From positions 2,294,001 through 2,358,000 of the forward strand of contig NZ_CP062260.1 in assembly GCF_014863545.1 (NCBI RefSeq): 64,000 bases of DNA. The letters are read 5' to 3'. The notes below the pieces were generated by a model, which had not been told where the DNA came from, did no database searches, and was given only the letters and a program-made list of their open reading frames with translations. Made by a program: the position numbers and the translations under genes. This DNA is from Paenibacillus sp. JNUCC32. Its GTDB lineage: Bacteria > Bacillota > Bacilli > Paenibacillales > Paenibacillaceae. Of this stretch, positions 8,531-17,873 are shown in pieces. Positions within the stretch are counted from its first letter, which is position 1; every line of letters starts with the position of its first letter.

Positions 8531-10204
8531 TTAAACTTCGATAATGATGGGCAGAATCATCGGCCTTCTCTTGGTCTCACTGTATATGAATTTGCCGACA
8601 TGGTCCTTCAAGGTTTGCTTGATCAGATTCCATTGGGTGGATCCGGTTTCAGTCAAATCCTTCATTGAAGACGAGACGATATCGTGGATCTGACCCATGA
8701 ATTCCTCCGAATCTTTTACGAAGATAAACCCCCTGGATATAAGCTCGGGCTTGGCCACCATCTGCTTTTCCGTTTTGCTGAGCGTGGTGACGATAATGAG
8801 CATCCCGTCGGAGGACAGCTGCCTGCGGTCCCGCAAGACGATATTGCCTACGTTGCCGATCATCAATCCGTCCACCAGGCTGTTGCCTGAAGGGATTTTG
8901 GGACCTAACGATGCCATGCCCTGCTGGATTTGTATTGTGTCGCCATTCTGAACGATAAACACGTTCTCATTCGGGATTCCCACGGACTCGGCCAGCTGAC
9001 GATGCTGATAGAGCATTCGGAATTCACCGTGAACGGGGATCAAATAGTCCGGTTTCATCAAAGTGAGCATCAATTTCAATTCTTCTTGGCTGCCATGTCC
9101 GGATACATGCATCCCTGAAGTCCCACCCGATCCATAGATGACCTGGGCTCCCAGCACATATAAATTATCGATGACATGAGCCAGATTCCGCTCATTACCC
9201 GGTATCGCCCCTGCAGCAATAATGACGGTATCGCCTGGCAGAATCTCGATATGGGGATGCTTGGAGTTGGCTAGCCGTGATAAGGCTGCCATAGGCTCTC
9301 CTTGACTTCCCGTGCATAACACGGCGATTTGGTCCGGCGGATAACGCTCGCTGTCTCCAGCATCGATCAGCAAATCATCGGGCATGTTGAGATACCCGTG
9401 CTCCTTGGCCACCGCAACGACATTAACCATGCTCCGGCCGAGCAGAATCAATTTCCGTTCCGTCTCTACCGCGGCATCGATGATCTGCTGGACACGGTTG
9501 ACGTTCGAAGCGAATGTGGAGATGAATACCTGCTGTTTGGCCTGGGCGAAAGCCTCCAGGATATGACCGCCAACCAAGCGTTCCGAAGGGGTAAACCCGG
9601 GTCTTTCGGCGTTTGTGCTTTCCGATAGCAGCACCTTCACGCCCTGCTTGCCGATTTCTGCCATTCGGTGTAGGTCAGGATAAGGTCCCTTCACGGGAGA
9701 CATGTCGAATTTAAAATCTCCCGTGTGGACGACATTGCCTTCCGGAGTTTGAAAAACGATGCCCACGCAATCCGGAATGCTGTGACTGGTCGAAAAAAAA
9801 GAGGCATTGATGGAACCCGCTTTAATAGTGGAATTCGCGTCGATCGTGTGAAGCTCGGAATTACGCAGAATACGATGTTCTTTCAGCTTGATTTTAATCA
9901 GCTCAATCGTAAGCTTCGTCCCATACACAGGGATCGGCAGCTGCTTCAGTAAATAGGGAATTCCACCAATATGGTCTTCATGTCCATGAGTGACGACAAG
10001 GGCTCTGACCTTATCCGCGTTGTCCAGCAAATAGGTGAAGTCGGGAACAATCAAGTCGATGCCGGGCAGGTTTTCGTCAGGGAATTTCGAGCCGCAATCA
10101 ATCACCACAATATCTTGATCGTACTGTATGAAGTACATGTTTTTTCCAATTTCATTCACACCGCCAAGCGCGGCGACCAGCAATTTTTGTTCAGCTATAT
10201 TCAT
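8531..10204 (-). CDS. rnj: Ribonuclease J family protein
   Basis: The 557-residue metallo-beta-lactamase/beta-CASP ribonuclease takes part in mRNA decay and 5' end maturation in Firmicutes. The zinc-binding motif H73-G-H75-E-D77-H78 is intact. Further metal ligands appear in THSIPD and HTGDFKFD, and the beta-CASP part has STFASNVNRVQQ, CTGSQGEP and the HVSGHGSQEELKL stretch. The protein ends in the usual KRRPMILPIIIEV. The intact HGHEDH sets it apart from B. subtilis RNase J2, which has HGHDEN. The C-terminal half keeps the same order as J1, so I expect an active enzyme; I cannot say whether it is J1 or a third paralogue. The start is ATG at 10204 behind AAGGAGGCAACC. The gene is monocistronic. 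Confidence 0.93.
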   Translation of the reverse strand: MNIAEQKLLVAALGGVNEIGKNMYFIQYDQDIVVIDCGSKFPDENLPGIDLIVPDFTYLLDNADKVRALVVTHGHEDHIGGIPYLLKQLPIPVYGTKLTIELIKIKLKEHRILRNSELHTIDANSTIKAGSINASFFSTSHSIPDCVGIVFQTPEGNVVHTGDFKFDMSPVKGPYPDLHRMAEIGKQGVKVLLSESTNAERPGFTPSERLVGGHILEAFAQAKQQVFISTFASNVNRVQQIIDAAVETERKLILLGRSMVNVVAVAKEHGYLNMPDDLLIDAGDSERYPPDQIAVLCTGSQGEPMAALSRLANSKHPHIEILPGDTVIIAAGAIPGNERNLAHVIDNLYVLGAQVIYGSGGTSGMHVSGHGSQEELKLMLTLMKPDYLIPVHGEFRMLYQHRQLAESVGIPNENVFIVQNGDTIQIQQGMASLGPKIPSGNSLVDGLMIGNVGNIVLRDRRQLSSDGMLIIVTTLSKTEKQMVAKPELISRGFIFVKDSEEFMGQIHDIVSSSMKDLTETGSTQWNLIKQTLKDHVGKFIYSETKRRPMILPIIIEV

Positions 10205-10450
10205 GGCTAGGTTGCCTCCTTGTCTCTACTCGCCTAGATCCATATCTTTCAAGGCATGATGTTCCTTCTATATTATTGAAGTTCTCGCAAAACTTATGCA
10301 CCGCGAGTAACAATGGTTTCGCCAGTCGTGATGCAGGGTAACGACAGAAAACCCGCCGATCTCAAACGGTATGCCATTTGTCTTTAGCGATTTCAGTTGC
10401 AGCCAGATAGGAATTCAGACCTCAGGCTTCTTTAAAAGTTGAAAAATGAA

Positions 10451-10477
10451 AAAGACTGCCGGATAATCGGCAGTCTT
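10451..10477 (-). terminator. Terminator of the CehA/McbA-type metallohydrolase gene
   Basis: A perfect 9-bp stem, AGACTGCCG/CGGCAGTCT, has a 6-base loop. On the minus strand it is followed by TTTTTC. It lies 24 bases after the stop of the minus-strand gene. Confidence 0.88.
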
Positions 10478-10500
10478 CTGAATATAGCGCAAGTCGCGTC

Positions 10501-12102
10501 TTACGAATGCTTCCCCTGTTGTTTAGGAGCTTTAACCGGCTTATCGTTAACGCTGACAAAGATCGGATTAGAATAAAACCACAGGTCGCTGTAATTCCGT
10601 TTATTAATTTCCGCAAAGCGCTGCTCGTTGTCTTCGATGTCCGTTTTCGGATCCATGAGCGGATCGCCATGGCGGGTTTCTCCGTCAACATTCACGCCAA
10701 GGTTCGTCCCTCTTAGCCGGAAATATTGGTCCTTCGTTGCTTTCGTCCGATAAGTAATCACGTTGTATCCATCCCGATCGGTTGTCCAATCCTTGCTCGT
10801 AAACCGTTTCACCACTTTAGTCGAATCGTTGGTGCTCTTGCTGTATGCCGCCGTACCTGGTTGTGCTTTACCGGTGACATCACCCGAGATCAAATCGACA
10901 TGATCCACGGCTACGGAGTCGCCGTTGTTATTTTGTTTCGGACTTTTGAATCGGATCGTAATTTCGATAGGGTTCCCTTGTTTCAGTTGAAGTTTACTCC
11001 CCATCTCGGCCTGCTTATTTCCATGGCGAACGCGGAAATCCAAGGCGTTGATTAAATCGCCGTGCACGGAGAACGATTGGCCTGAACGCATGCCGTTCAG
11101 CACGCTTTGCATATCCTTTCCGTTCACCCATGTGTAATTTTTGGCGTATTGTCCCGGCCAATAACCGCTGGAGTATAAACGGTTGTCACTAATCTCAAAA
11201 TGAGAATCCGAGTTCGCAAAGTTCCAGAATTCGCGTCCTTCGCCGAGCAGCGCATCCCATACGCCGCCAACTTTGGCAATCATGTAATCAGCGCCGCCGT
11301 AGGTTCTGTTTTCCGGCGTAGTTAAATTAAGTCCGCCACGATCCGGTTCCATCTGATTCCCGGGCATTCCCTCCATCCCGAATACGACATTCGGCGCGAT
11401 GTTGTTGAAATCCCGTATGTCAGCGATCGTATATACGGTTTTTCTGGAAGGATGATTGAGCAATGCATAACTGCTGTTGGCGTAGTTTTTTTGGAGCCAG
11501 GCCAGTGCCGTTCGGGCATCTTCGGACGTCGTGTAGGCCCGGCTGTCTGTTTTTTTCCAATCGGCGACTTCTTTGGGATCAAACATCGCTTCATCTCGAT
11601 CCGTAAATAGATACTCGAACTGACGGGCTGCCCTAAGGCTCGCCTCTGAACCGAATGAGCCTGCTATAATGCCGACTCCCACATGTTCGTATGTAGGCAT
11701 GTCCCATTCAAAACCCGAATAGATAATGTTATTCTTGTATTTCCCTGCTGCCTGGAGCTGCTGGATCTTAGGGATCTGATACAGCGCCATTCCTTGGGAG
11801 AACGGAACAGGTCCGCCGGCAAGAGGATTCCCCTCATCATCCCGTTTAGAAACTCTAAGGTGGTCCGAAACGGCGATCCAATCCAAACCGTACTTTTCGA
11901 ACCCGTTGTCCAGCAATTCCTGCAAGGATTGACTGGCATCATCGGACTGATACGTATGCGCGTGATACTCCCCAGTCATCCATTTGCCGTTGCTTTCCGG
12001 CTTAAACTTAGACCCATCCGCGTTCGCATGAACAACCATGCCTTGCGAAAGGATGGACAAGCTGAGCGCCAAAACCATGATGGTTTTCTTCTTTAGCTGC
12101 AT
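10501..12102 (-). CDS. Secreted CehA/McbA-family (PHP-like) metallohydrolase
   Basis: The 533-residue protein has a Sec signal peptide (MQLKKKTIMVLALSLSILSQGMVVHA). The catalytic domain is PHP-like. Candidate metal-binding motifs, in order, are GEYHAHT near residue 45, AVSDH, GFEWD followed by EHVGVG, NHPSR, and NSDSH. CehA/McbA proteins hydrolyse phosphoesters or carbamates, but most members have unknown substrates. The C-terminal third (about residues 330-520) looks like a beta-sandwich domain. I choose the ATG at 12102, eight bases after GGAGGTG; a longer frame from 12129 would include that ribosome site. It has its own terminator, so it is monocistronic. An extracellular phosphodiesterase role is inference. 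Confidence 0.8.
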   Translation of the reverse strand: MQLKKKTIMVLALSLSILSQGMVVHANADGSKFKPESNGKWMTGEYHAHTYQSDDASQSLQELLDNGFEKYGLDWIAVSDHLRVSKRDDEGNPLAGGPVPFSQGMALYQIPKIQQLQAAGKYKNNIIYSGFEWDMPTYEHVGVGIIAGSFGSEASLRAARQFEYLFTDRDEAMFDPKEVADWKKTDSRAYTTSEDARTALAWLQKNYANSSYALLNHPSRKTVYTIADIRDFNNIAPNVVFGMEGMPGNQMEPDRGGLNLTTPENRTYGGADYMIAKVGGVWDALLGEGREFWNFANSDSHFEISDNRLYSSGYWPGQYAKNYTWVNGKDMQSVLNGMRSGQSFSVHGDLINALDFRVRHGNKQAEMGSKLQLKQGNPIEITIRFKSPKQNNNGDSVAVDHVDLISGDVTGKAQPGTAAYSKSTNDSTKVVKRFTSKDWTTDRDGYNVITYRTKATKDQYFRLRGTNLGVNVDGETRHGDPLMDPKTDIEDNEQRFAEINKRNYSDLWFYSNPIFVSVNDKPVKAPKQQGKHS

Positions 12103-12321
12103 TTCATGGCACCTCCGAGTTGATATCAATCGTAAAAACTACTTAAGTGTAAGCCTTCTTGATTAAGAGAATGTTATGACAAATCGATACATTTGTAAGA
12201 ATAGTCACCGTTATCTTATGTTCAATAAAATAAATAAGCTCTCGGCTGTGTAACTCGAAATAAGTAAGGTCATCATCCATTAGATTACATATATTATATT
12301 ATGTAAACTATTATTAAACAG

Positions 12322-12353
12322 AATGACTACAACCTGCATTCGGTGTAGTCATT
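12322..12353 (-). terminator. Probable terminator of the glycan-utilisation operon
   Basis: A perfect 10-bp stem, AATGACTACA/TGTAGTCATT, has a 12-base loop. It lies about 20 bases after the stop of the last operon gene. On the minus strand only a weak T-rich tail (CTGTTTAAT) follows, so termination may be incomplete. Confidence 0.65.
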
Positions 12354-12373
12354 TCGATGAGCTTCTTCTAAGA

Positions 12374-15300
12374 TTACATTTCTTTAGATAAAGTTCGACG
12401 TACCAACTTTACCTGTCCATTCACCCCCGAAGGCAAAGCATTCTTGCCATACAAGTTCTCCAGCGTATTGGCTGCACGGATGGCAAGTTGATGGATCCCC
12501 TGTTCCACATACGCCGTTATGTTCCAATGATACGGCGGCCACAGCCGGATGCCAGCGTTTGTATCATTCACATATAGGCAAGCTGTCTCCCTAATATCTT
12601 CGGCTTCCAGCCATAACTCCTCGTCCGGCGCTAAGTTGACCTCAGTCAGGTCTACCTCCTGGAAGTAATCGCCCGCTCCCGCATAATAAGGATAGCCGGC
12701 AGAAGCCCAAGAACCAAACATATGTTCCGAACACGCATTTAACCTCACCCCATCTTCTATTTCAAACGGCCCAATCAAATAGGCTGGGAATGAAATCGCC
12801 GGCATCGGCTCCAGTAAGGAAACCGTCAATATCTCGAGCTCGTTCTCGCCCGCCACCAAATGAACCGTGATATCTAGGCAAGCATAGTTTGAATCCTGCC
12901 AATCGGATGTCTTCATCGCATTCTGCCTGACGCCATTCACGAAGATTTCAACATTGCGCCTGCGCTGCAGGAAGCCGATATGGGCCGGTATTTTCTGCTC
13001 CACATCGTCCAAAATCAACTCAAGCCTCGCTAATGGATGGACATCTGGTGGATGCGAATGATCTCCGCCATTCGGTGAATGCAATTGTTCGATCAATGCC
13101 TGCGTCACGGTAAACGTTGTACGGTACGTGTTCACTTGCCCAGGCATCGTGGCGTTCATCCTGGAGTTTCGGTCATTCAGCGTGACCTGCCACTGGTCCA
13201 GTAATAAAACGTTGGGTTCAAGAGACTGAAAACGCCACTTATCTTCGAGAACGATAATATCCTCGGTTTTTTGCATCTTGCCGAACGTTTGTTCTATTTC
13301 GTTAATTGAGCACTCCTCAGGACCAACCGATAGAACTCGCAGTTCTCCAGGTGCATAGGTAAGAATGGAATCGCCTACTAACCGGCGAATGCTCCCGCTT
13401 TCCAAGTCCCACTCTTCCATAAGGTTCCCGGTTTCTCCTGCATCAAGCTTCATGGAAACGTCATGCTCCGCCCAGTTCATAAACCATACAAATACACGGT
13501 CACCGAACACACGTTCTACATGGATCAAATCCTCATATTGTCCTTCAAGAAGCTTCCATCGTAAGGCAGAAGCTTTCTTTAATAACCCGCTTACCGTTTC
13601 ACATAAGGGCTCGAGCAGATCTGGAGCCTGCTCCTTTATACGGCCTCCGGACATCTCTGGATCGGCAAGTATCCGCTTTTCTCCGGAATCGAGATGATCC
13701 TCGATCAATGTGTCTTCGTGGTCCTTGTCCTCCAACGAATAAAATAAAGCATACCCTTTGCCAACGGGGCGTAAAGCCCCATGCTGAGGATTCGGGCTAA
13801 AAAGCTCATGCATTTGCTTTGCCAGCTCCGGGTCCTGGCGCACGGACTCGCTATGCCGCGGAATTGCCCCTACGGCAACCAGCGTTCCGCCTTGCTTTAC
13901 ATAGGCAACCAGAAGAACGGCAATGTCCCTTGACATGACTTCCACCTCGGGCATAACCAAAACCGAATATACGTTCCCGTCATCACTGAATCGTACCCCT
14001 TCTCCATCAACAAGGGCAGCATTACGAAGCTGACATTCATCAACATAGTCATAATCAATGGAATGGCGCAGCATGCGATCCGACATAAGCGAGAACAAGC
14101 TATCAGATGAAGGAAACCGGTTAGATTGTCCGGATGCGAACATATTTTCGTACACCGATTGAATAGGCGATAATAGAAGAACCTCCGGGGTTCGTTTTCC
14201 GCTTGCGCCGAGCAGACTCAATCGACCGAGATAGTCGGCAAAAGCACGATAATGCGGCCAATGCGGCGCATGTTTGAATTCCGTGGGAGGAAAATCGGTT
14301 TTCCGATACCCTGCAAACGAATAATAGAACGCATGCGGAATAAACAGATTAACGCCCAGGAAAGCCATAAAATTGGCATCGAGCCGCCTTTGACGCATGG
14401 AATAGCCGTGACCGCTGGCACCAAAGGCCTCGCAGATCACGCGTTCTTTATTATCCAGCCCGGCTACGGAAGCCGCCGTCTTCACGGACACGATCCGGTG
14501 CGGATTCTCCTTCGTGCCGATGCCGGGCGTCAAATAATCCACGCCTGCATAGTGGAACTGCTGCAGGACGCGCGTCTGGTTGCCTTGCGACCTGGCTTGC
14601 CCCCAGACCGGCTCCTCCAGCGTATGACCGATGTACAGCAGTCCATGCCCTTCGCACCATGAAGAAATCGCTTGATGATACCCCTCCACATACCAGCGCG
14701 TAATCGTATCATAATATTGCTGTTTCGTTGCCCGGCTGCCGTCTGCCATGTTATATAGCAAAGCTCCTAATCGCGGGATGAGATCATACCCGTTCTCTTG
14801 CCGGTACCGCTCACCCATTCCTTCAGACCAAGCAAAGACCATGCCAGGCAGGGTAGCGCCTACATCGTGAACAGCCGTCCGGATCGCTTCCACCCCGAAG
14901 AAACCGTCGTGGATCATGAGCCCCGGCTCGTCGGTAAAGACGCCTTGTATCGTCGTTCCGAAATATTTCTGCAAAGACAGAAACGGTTCATAGGACATCC
15001 GGATGAACGCCTGGACCGCCTCCGGATTCAACGTATCCAAGTAGTACCCATTGGCAAACGTGATGCCTTCCGCAATTTCGCAGGACCAGCAGGCCAGCAC
15101 GACATAAGAGTCTTCCGCATTCGGAGGCGTCCAATCCCGTCCCCATTCATGCGTGAGGTCCTCGGATTCTTCATGGAGCAGCCATTCCCCGTCCGACTCG
15201 ACGGCACGATAGGCCAGAATGGCAATCAGCTCATTATTCTCATAGCGTGCAAAATCCAGCTTCAAGCTTTCTTGCCCGGAACCGCCGTAACAACGCCTTT

Positions 15301-15649
15301 CCTCCACTCTTAAGTAACGCATGCGATATTCCGGATGCTGTCGCGTCAGCTTGCCGCCCACCGTCCCGCTTGGCCAATTATCCTCATCGTACAGCCAGAC
15401 GACCATATTGCGTTTTTGGCATTCCACGGTGCAGAATTCCAAAGCTTCCATAAAAGCCTGCGAGAGGTATGAGGCTTTCATTCCATGACGCGCATGCAGA
15501 ACAACGCCTCCGACGCCCGCTTCAAACATCGATTGAATCTGGCTTTCCAGCTCCGCTTCCTTGAGCTCGTGATTCAGAAACCAGAATGGCTGCGGGCGGT
15601 AGGTTGCGTCCGGATTCTGGAATTGCTGCTTCAACCGCATGAGATCCAT
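12374..15649 (-). CDS. GH106-like glycosyl hydrolase (alpha-L-rhamnosidase family)
   Basis: The protein has about 1091 residues. The N-terminal catalytic part begins RPQPFWFLNHEL and continues with VGGVVLHARHG, LYDEDNWPSG and FTDEPG (near residue 240); the last two carry acidic residues that are candidate catalytic groups. This order is typical of GH106 and related rhamnosidase-like enzymes. A glutamine-amidotransferase-like domain follows (VMPEVEVMSRDIAVLL, about residues 545-600), then beta-sandwich domains. There is no signal peptide, so it acts on imported oligosaccharides in the cytoplasm. I choose the ATG at 15649 behind AAGGAAG. GTG 15691 and ATG 15688 overlap the upstream stop and would suit translational coupling. 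It is the last gene of the operon. Confidence 0.82.
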   Translation of the reverse strand: MDLMRLKQQFQNPDATYRPQPFWFLNHELKEAELESQIQSMFEAGVGGVVLHARHGMKASYLSQAFMEALEFCTVECQKRNMVVWLYDEDNWPSGTVGGKLTRQHPEYRMRYLRVEERRCYGGSGQESLKLDFARYENNELIAILAYRAVESDGEWLLHEESEDLTHEWGRDWTPPNAEDSYVVLACWSCEIAEGITFANGYYLDTLNPEAVQAFIRMSYEPFLSLQKYFGTTIQGVFTDEPGLMIHDGFFGVEAIRTAVHDVGATLPGMVFAWSEGMGERYRQENGYDLIPRLGALLYNMADGSRATKQQYYDTITRWYVEGYHQAISSWCEGHGLLYIGHTLEEPVWGQARSQGNQTRVLQQFHYAGVDYLTPGIGTKENPHRIVSVKTAASVAGLDNKERVICEAFGASGHGYSMRQRRLDANFMAFLGVNLFIPHAFYYSFAGYRKTDFPPTEFKHAPHWPHYRAFADYLGRLSLLGASGKRTPEVLLLSPIQSVYENMFASGQSNRFPSSDSLFSLMSDRMLRHSIDYDYVDECQLRNAALVDGEGVRFSDDGNVYSVLVMPEVEVMSRDIAVLLVAYVKQGGTLVAVGAIPRHSESVRQDPELAKQMHELFSPNPQHGALRPVGKGYALFYSLEDKDHEDTLIEDHLDSGEKRILADPEMSGGRIKEQAPDLLEPLCETVSGLLKKASALRWKLLEGQYEDLIHVERVFGDRVFVWFMNWAEHDVSMKLDAGETGNLMEEWDLESGSIRRLVGDSILTYAPGELRVLSVGPEECSINEIEQTFGKMQKTEDIIVLEDKWRFQSLEPNVLLLDQWQVTLNDRNSRMNATMPGQVNTYRTTFTVTQALIEQLHSPNGGDHSHPPDVHPLARLELILDDVEQKIPAHIGFLQRRRNVEIFVNGVRQNAMKTSDWQDSNYACLDITVHLVAGENELEILTVSLLEPMPAISFPAYLIGPFEIEDGVRLNACSEHMFGSWASAGYPYYAGAGDYFQEVDLTEVNLAPDEELWLEAEDIRETACLYVNDTNAGIRLWPPYHWNITAYVEQGIHQLAIRAANTLENLYGKNALPSGVNGQVKLVRRTLSKEM

Positions 15650-15687
15650 TTCGATTTCTTCCTTAACATGAAGGCTGTTCACACACA

Positions 15688-17712
15688 TCACCTGTCTTTG
15701 TTCGAATTTGAACTGGCTCCTGACATGAGTAATCGAATGAAGAATCCCCCGACGACGGAGCGATTCTGGAAGTTCATTTGCTTGCCGCTGATGGTGTCAT
15801 ACCAATCGGTCACCGGAACTCGAGCGGAGGTTTCATTCATGAAATCCCATAGGGGCGCGATCATGGACTCAAACCCGGCCTGCGTGGTACTCATGGCTGC
15901 ACACCATACCAGCCAATCGGATTTCGTATACGTATCGCGGCTGTCCAGGGGAAGGCCGTAACGGTTCTGTAGATGCTGGTAATACTCCAGCTCCCGTGCA
16001 GACACTTCTGTTGGAAACAGGTTGAACTCCAGCAGCCGATCCCACACCAAATTGTATTTCATGCTCCAGGAATCGCCGGCGCTGTCGAACGTAAGCTTGT
16101 AATGGTCGCCGGCATCGGCCATGGACATCCATTCATTCGCCATGTTCCGTGCAGCTTCGTGATAAGCTCCGCCTTCCGGGAGGCCGAGCCGATCGCACAT
16201 GTAGGAGTATGCGGCAATGCCCAAGATCGCCTTGATGGACAGATTAGCATTATGCGCCAAATGTCCAGCGAAGTCATCCGTGCACAGCTGATTATCCGGA
16301 TCGAGTCCATTCTTCAGCAAATACCCAGCCCATGCGGTAAGGGGCTCCCAGTGCTCCCTGGCAAACTCGGCATTTCCTTCATACTTGCATACCGCAGCCG
16401 CCATCAGGAGCATATTACCGCATTCCTCAATCGGCATCTGGTATTCTAGCTTGTTCTCGCCATACACTTGACCGTTGGCTTTCGGGTACGTGCCCACGTC
16501 ATGGGGCGCAAAATCGAACGTCCATTCATCGCTCATCGCATACTTAAAAATCGGACGCATCATGCCCTTGATCAGTTCAGGGTTATATCTCAGGAACAAT
16601 GGAATCGACGGGTAGCTGACATCGACCGTGGCAATGCACCCGTTGCTGAAATTCTCCTTGGAGAAAAACAACACGCGGCCCGCTTCGTCGGCAACCAGTT
16701 TATGCGCGGCAATCGCCTGCCGATAGGTCAGCGCCAAAATATCCCGGTACCGATTGCCGCCTGCGGCTTGGCTTTCGGTCATGAGCTCGCGGTTAAATCC
16801 TTCGCATCGCCGCATGATCGTTTCATACTGTTCGGCTGCCGCTAACAGCATGTCATGGAAGGTCCATCCGTTTCGCTTCCAATAAGCATCCAGCGGCTTG
16901 CGGAAATATTCGATCGCATGGATATCGTCATACGCCAGCATCAGATATTCGGATACCCATTCATCCCCGACGGTCCCGCATTCGATTTCGGCTGCCATGA
17001 CGGGAACGTGATCGGAGACGGAGCGCGGCTTCTGCGCATCATCTTGGGCAGGTAATTGACCTGTCCTAACATACTGCTCCCGGGTCGTTACCGAATGAAT
17101 CACCGTCTGTATCCGCGATGAACGCGGCACCGCCAGGACCATATACCCCCAATCGATTCGGGTGTCATCACCGGCAAGCTGCAGGATCGGCTGTTCGACA
17201 GTCCCCATCGACATCGCATTCAATCGTCCGTCGATCACGCGGTGCTCCCAGGTCACCTGCTGATCCGGGGTATGGACGCACCATTCGCCCGTTACATCGA
17301 TGTAAATTTTAACGTCATGCGCTTGCCCATCCAATGAACGCACGTGAAAGGTCAGATAGGTGACGGGCCGGGATAACAGATCGAGATCGTCCAGCAAAAG
17401 CGGGGTGGTAAACTGAACTTGAAGTTCAATGCTTTCCCCTTGAAACGTATAACGGGTCGTTACGGGCTCAACCGTCAGATCGGTTTGCTCAAGGGCTTCA
17501 GGCTCAAGTTGTTCTGACGGCTCCTGCGTGATAACTTTTCCCATGAATCGTCGCGGTACGCCATCAATGATGGCTACCCCCGTCATGCCCTGAATCTTGT
17601 TCGTCCAATGCCGGGTATGGTCGTCATACAGACGGTCCGCTGCGGACCATACGCTGAAATAAGAATCTACGGTTACCAGCGGCACGGATGGGGGTCTGAA
17701 ATTCGTTGTCAT
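15688..17712 (-). CDS. DUF4965/DUF5127-type glutaminase-family protein
   Basis: The 674-residue cytoplasmic protein resembles fungal glutaminase A-like proteins (domains DUF5127, DUF4965 and DUF1793 in order). The N-terminal part is RPPSVPLVTVDSYFSVWS; the middle has YSYMCDRLGLP and an (alpha/alpha)6-barrel-like region. The protein ends with the conserved NRSVVGGFFIRLL. Despite the family name, bacterial members are common in glycan loci and are suspected glycoside hydrolases; the true reaction is unknown. The start is ATG at 17712. Its TGA overlaps possible starts of the GH106-like gene, which points to translational coupling. It lies 161 bases after the binding-protein gene, with a hairpin between. 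Confidence 0.8.
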   Translation of the reverse strand: MTTNFRPPSVPLVTVDSYFSVWSAADRLYDDHTRHWTNKIQGMTGVAIIDGVPRRFMGKVITQEPSEQLEPEALEQTDLTVEPVTTRYTFQGESIELQVQFTTPLLLDDLDLLSRPVTYLTFHVRSLDGQAHDVKIYIDVTGEWCVHTPDQQVTWEHRVIDGRLNAMSMGTVEQPILQLAGDDTRIDWGYMVLAVPRSSRIQTVIHSVTTREQYVRTGQLPAQDDAQKPRSVSDHVPVMAAEIECGTVGDEWVSEYLMLAYDDIHAIEYFRKPLDAYWKRNGWTFHDMLLAAAEQYETIMRRCEGFNRELMTESQAAGGNRYRDILALTYRQAIAAHKLVADEAGRVLFFSKENFSNGCIATVDVSYPSIPLFLRYNPELIKGMMRPIFKYAMSDEWTFDFAPHDVGTYPKANGQVYGENKLEYQMPIEECGNMLLMAAAVCKYEGNAEFAREHWEPLTAWAGYLLKNGLDPDNQLCTDDFAGHLAHNANLSIKAILGIAAYSYMCDRLGLPEGGAYHEAARNMANEWMSMADAGDHYKLTFDSAGDSWSMKYNLVWDRLLEFNLFPTEVSARELEYYQHLQNRYGLPLDSRDTYTKSDWLVWCAAMSTTQAGFESMIAPLWDFMNETSARVPVTDWYDTISGKQMNFQNRSVVGGFFIRLLMSGASSNSNKDR

Positions 17713-17796
17713 CTAACGTCAACTCCTTCATGTCTTCTTTATTCTTCAAGCTGCGTGGATCTCCTTGCGATTTGGAAATATTGATTCAATAAACAG

Positions 17797-17840
17797 CAAA
17801 GGCTTCGCCCCCTTGGATGACAAGGTCATGCGAAGCCTTC
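17797..17840 (-). terminator. Intergenic hairpin after the binding-protein gene (attenuator or mRNA stabiliser)
   Basis: The 10-bp stem AAGGCTTCGC/GCGAAGCCTT encloses a 21-base loop between the binding-protein and DUF4965 genes. On the minus strand only TTTGCTGTTT follows. It is probably a partial terminator that lets the binding protein be made in excess over the downstream enzymes, as is known for other importer operons. Confidence 0.6.
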
Positions 17841-17873
17841 CTAATTAACGGGCTCCCCTGATCATGGATATGA

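Noticed and set aside
14798..15313. A 171-codon plus-strand frame opposite the GH106-like gene
   Set aside because: It is opposite a well-supported gene in a GC-rich region; composition is Arg/Pro/His-rich and no family is visible.
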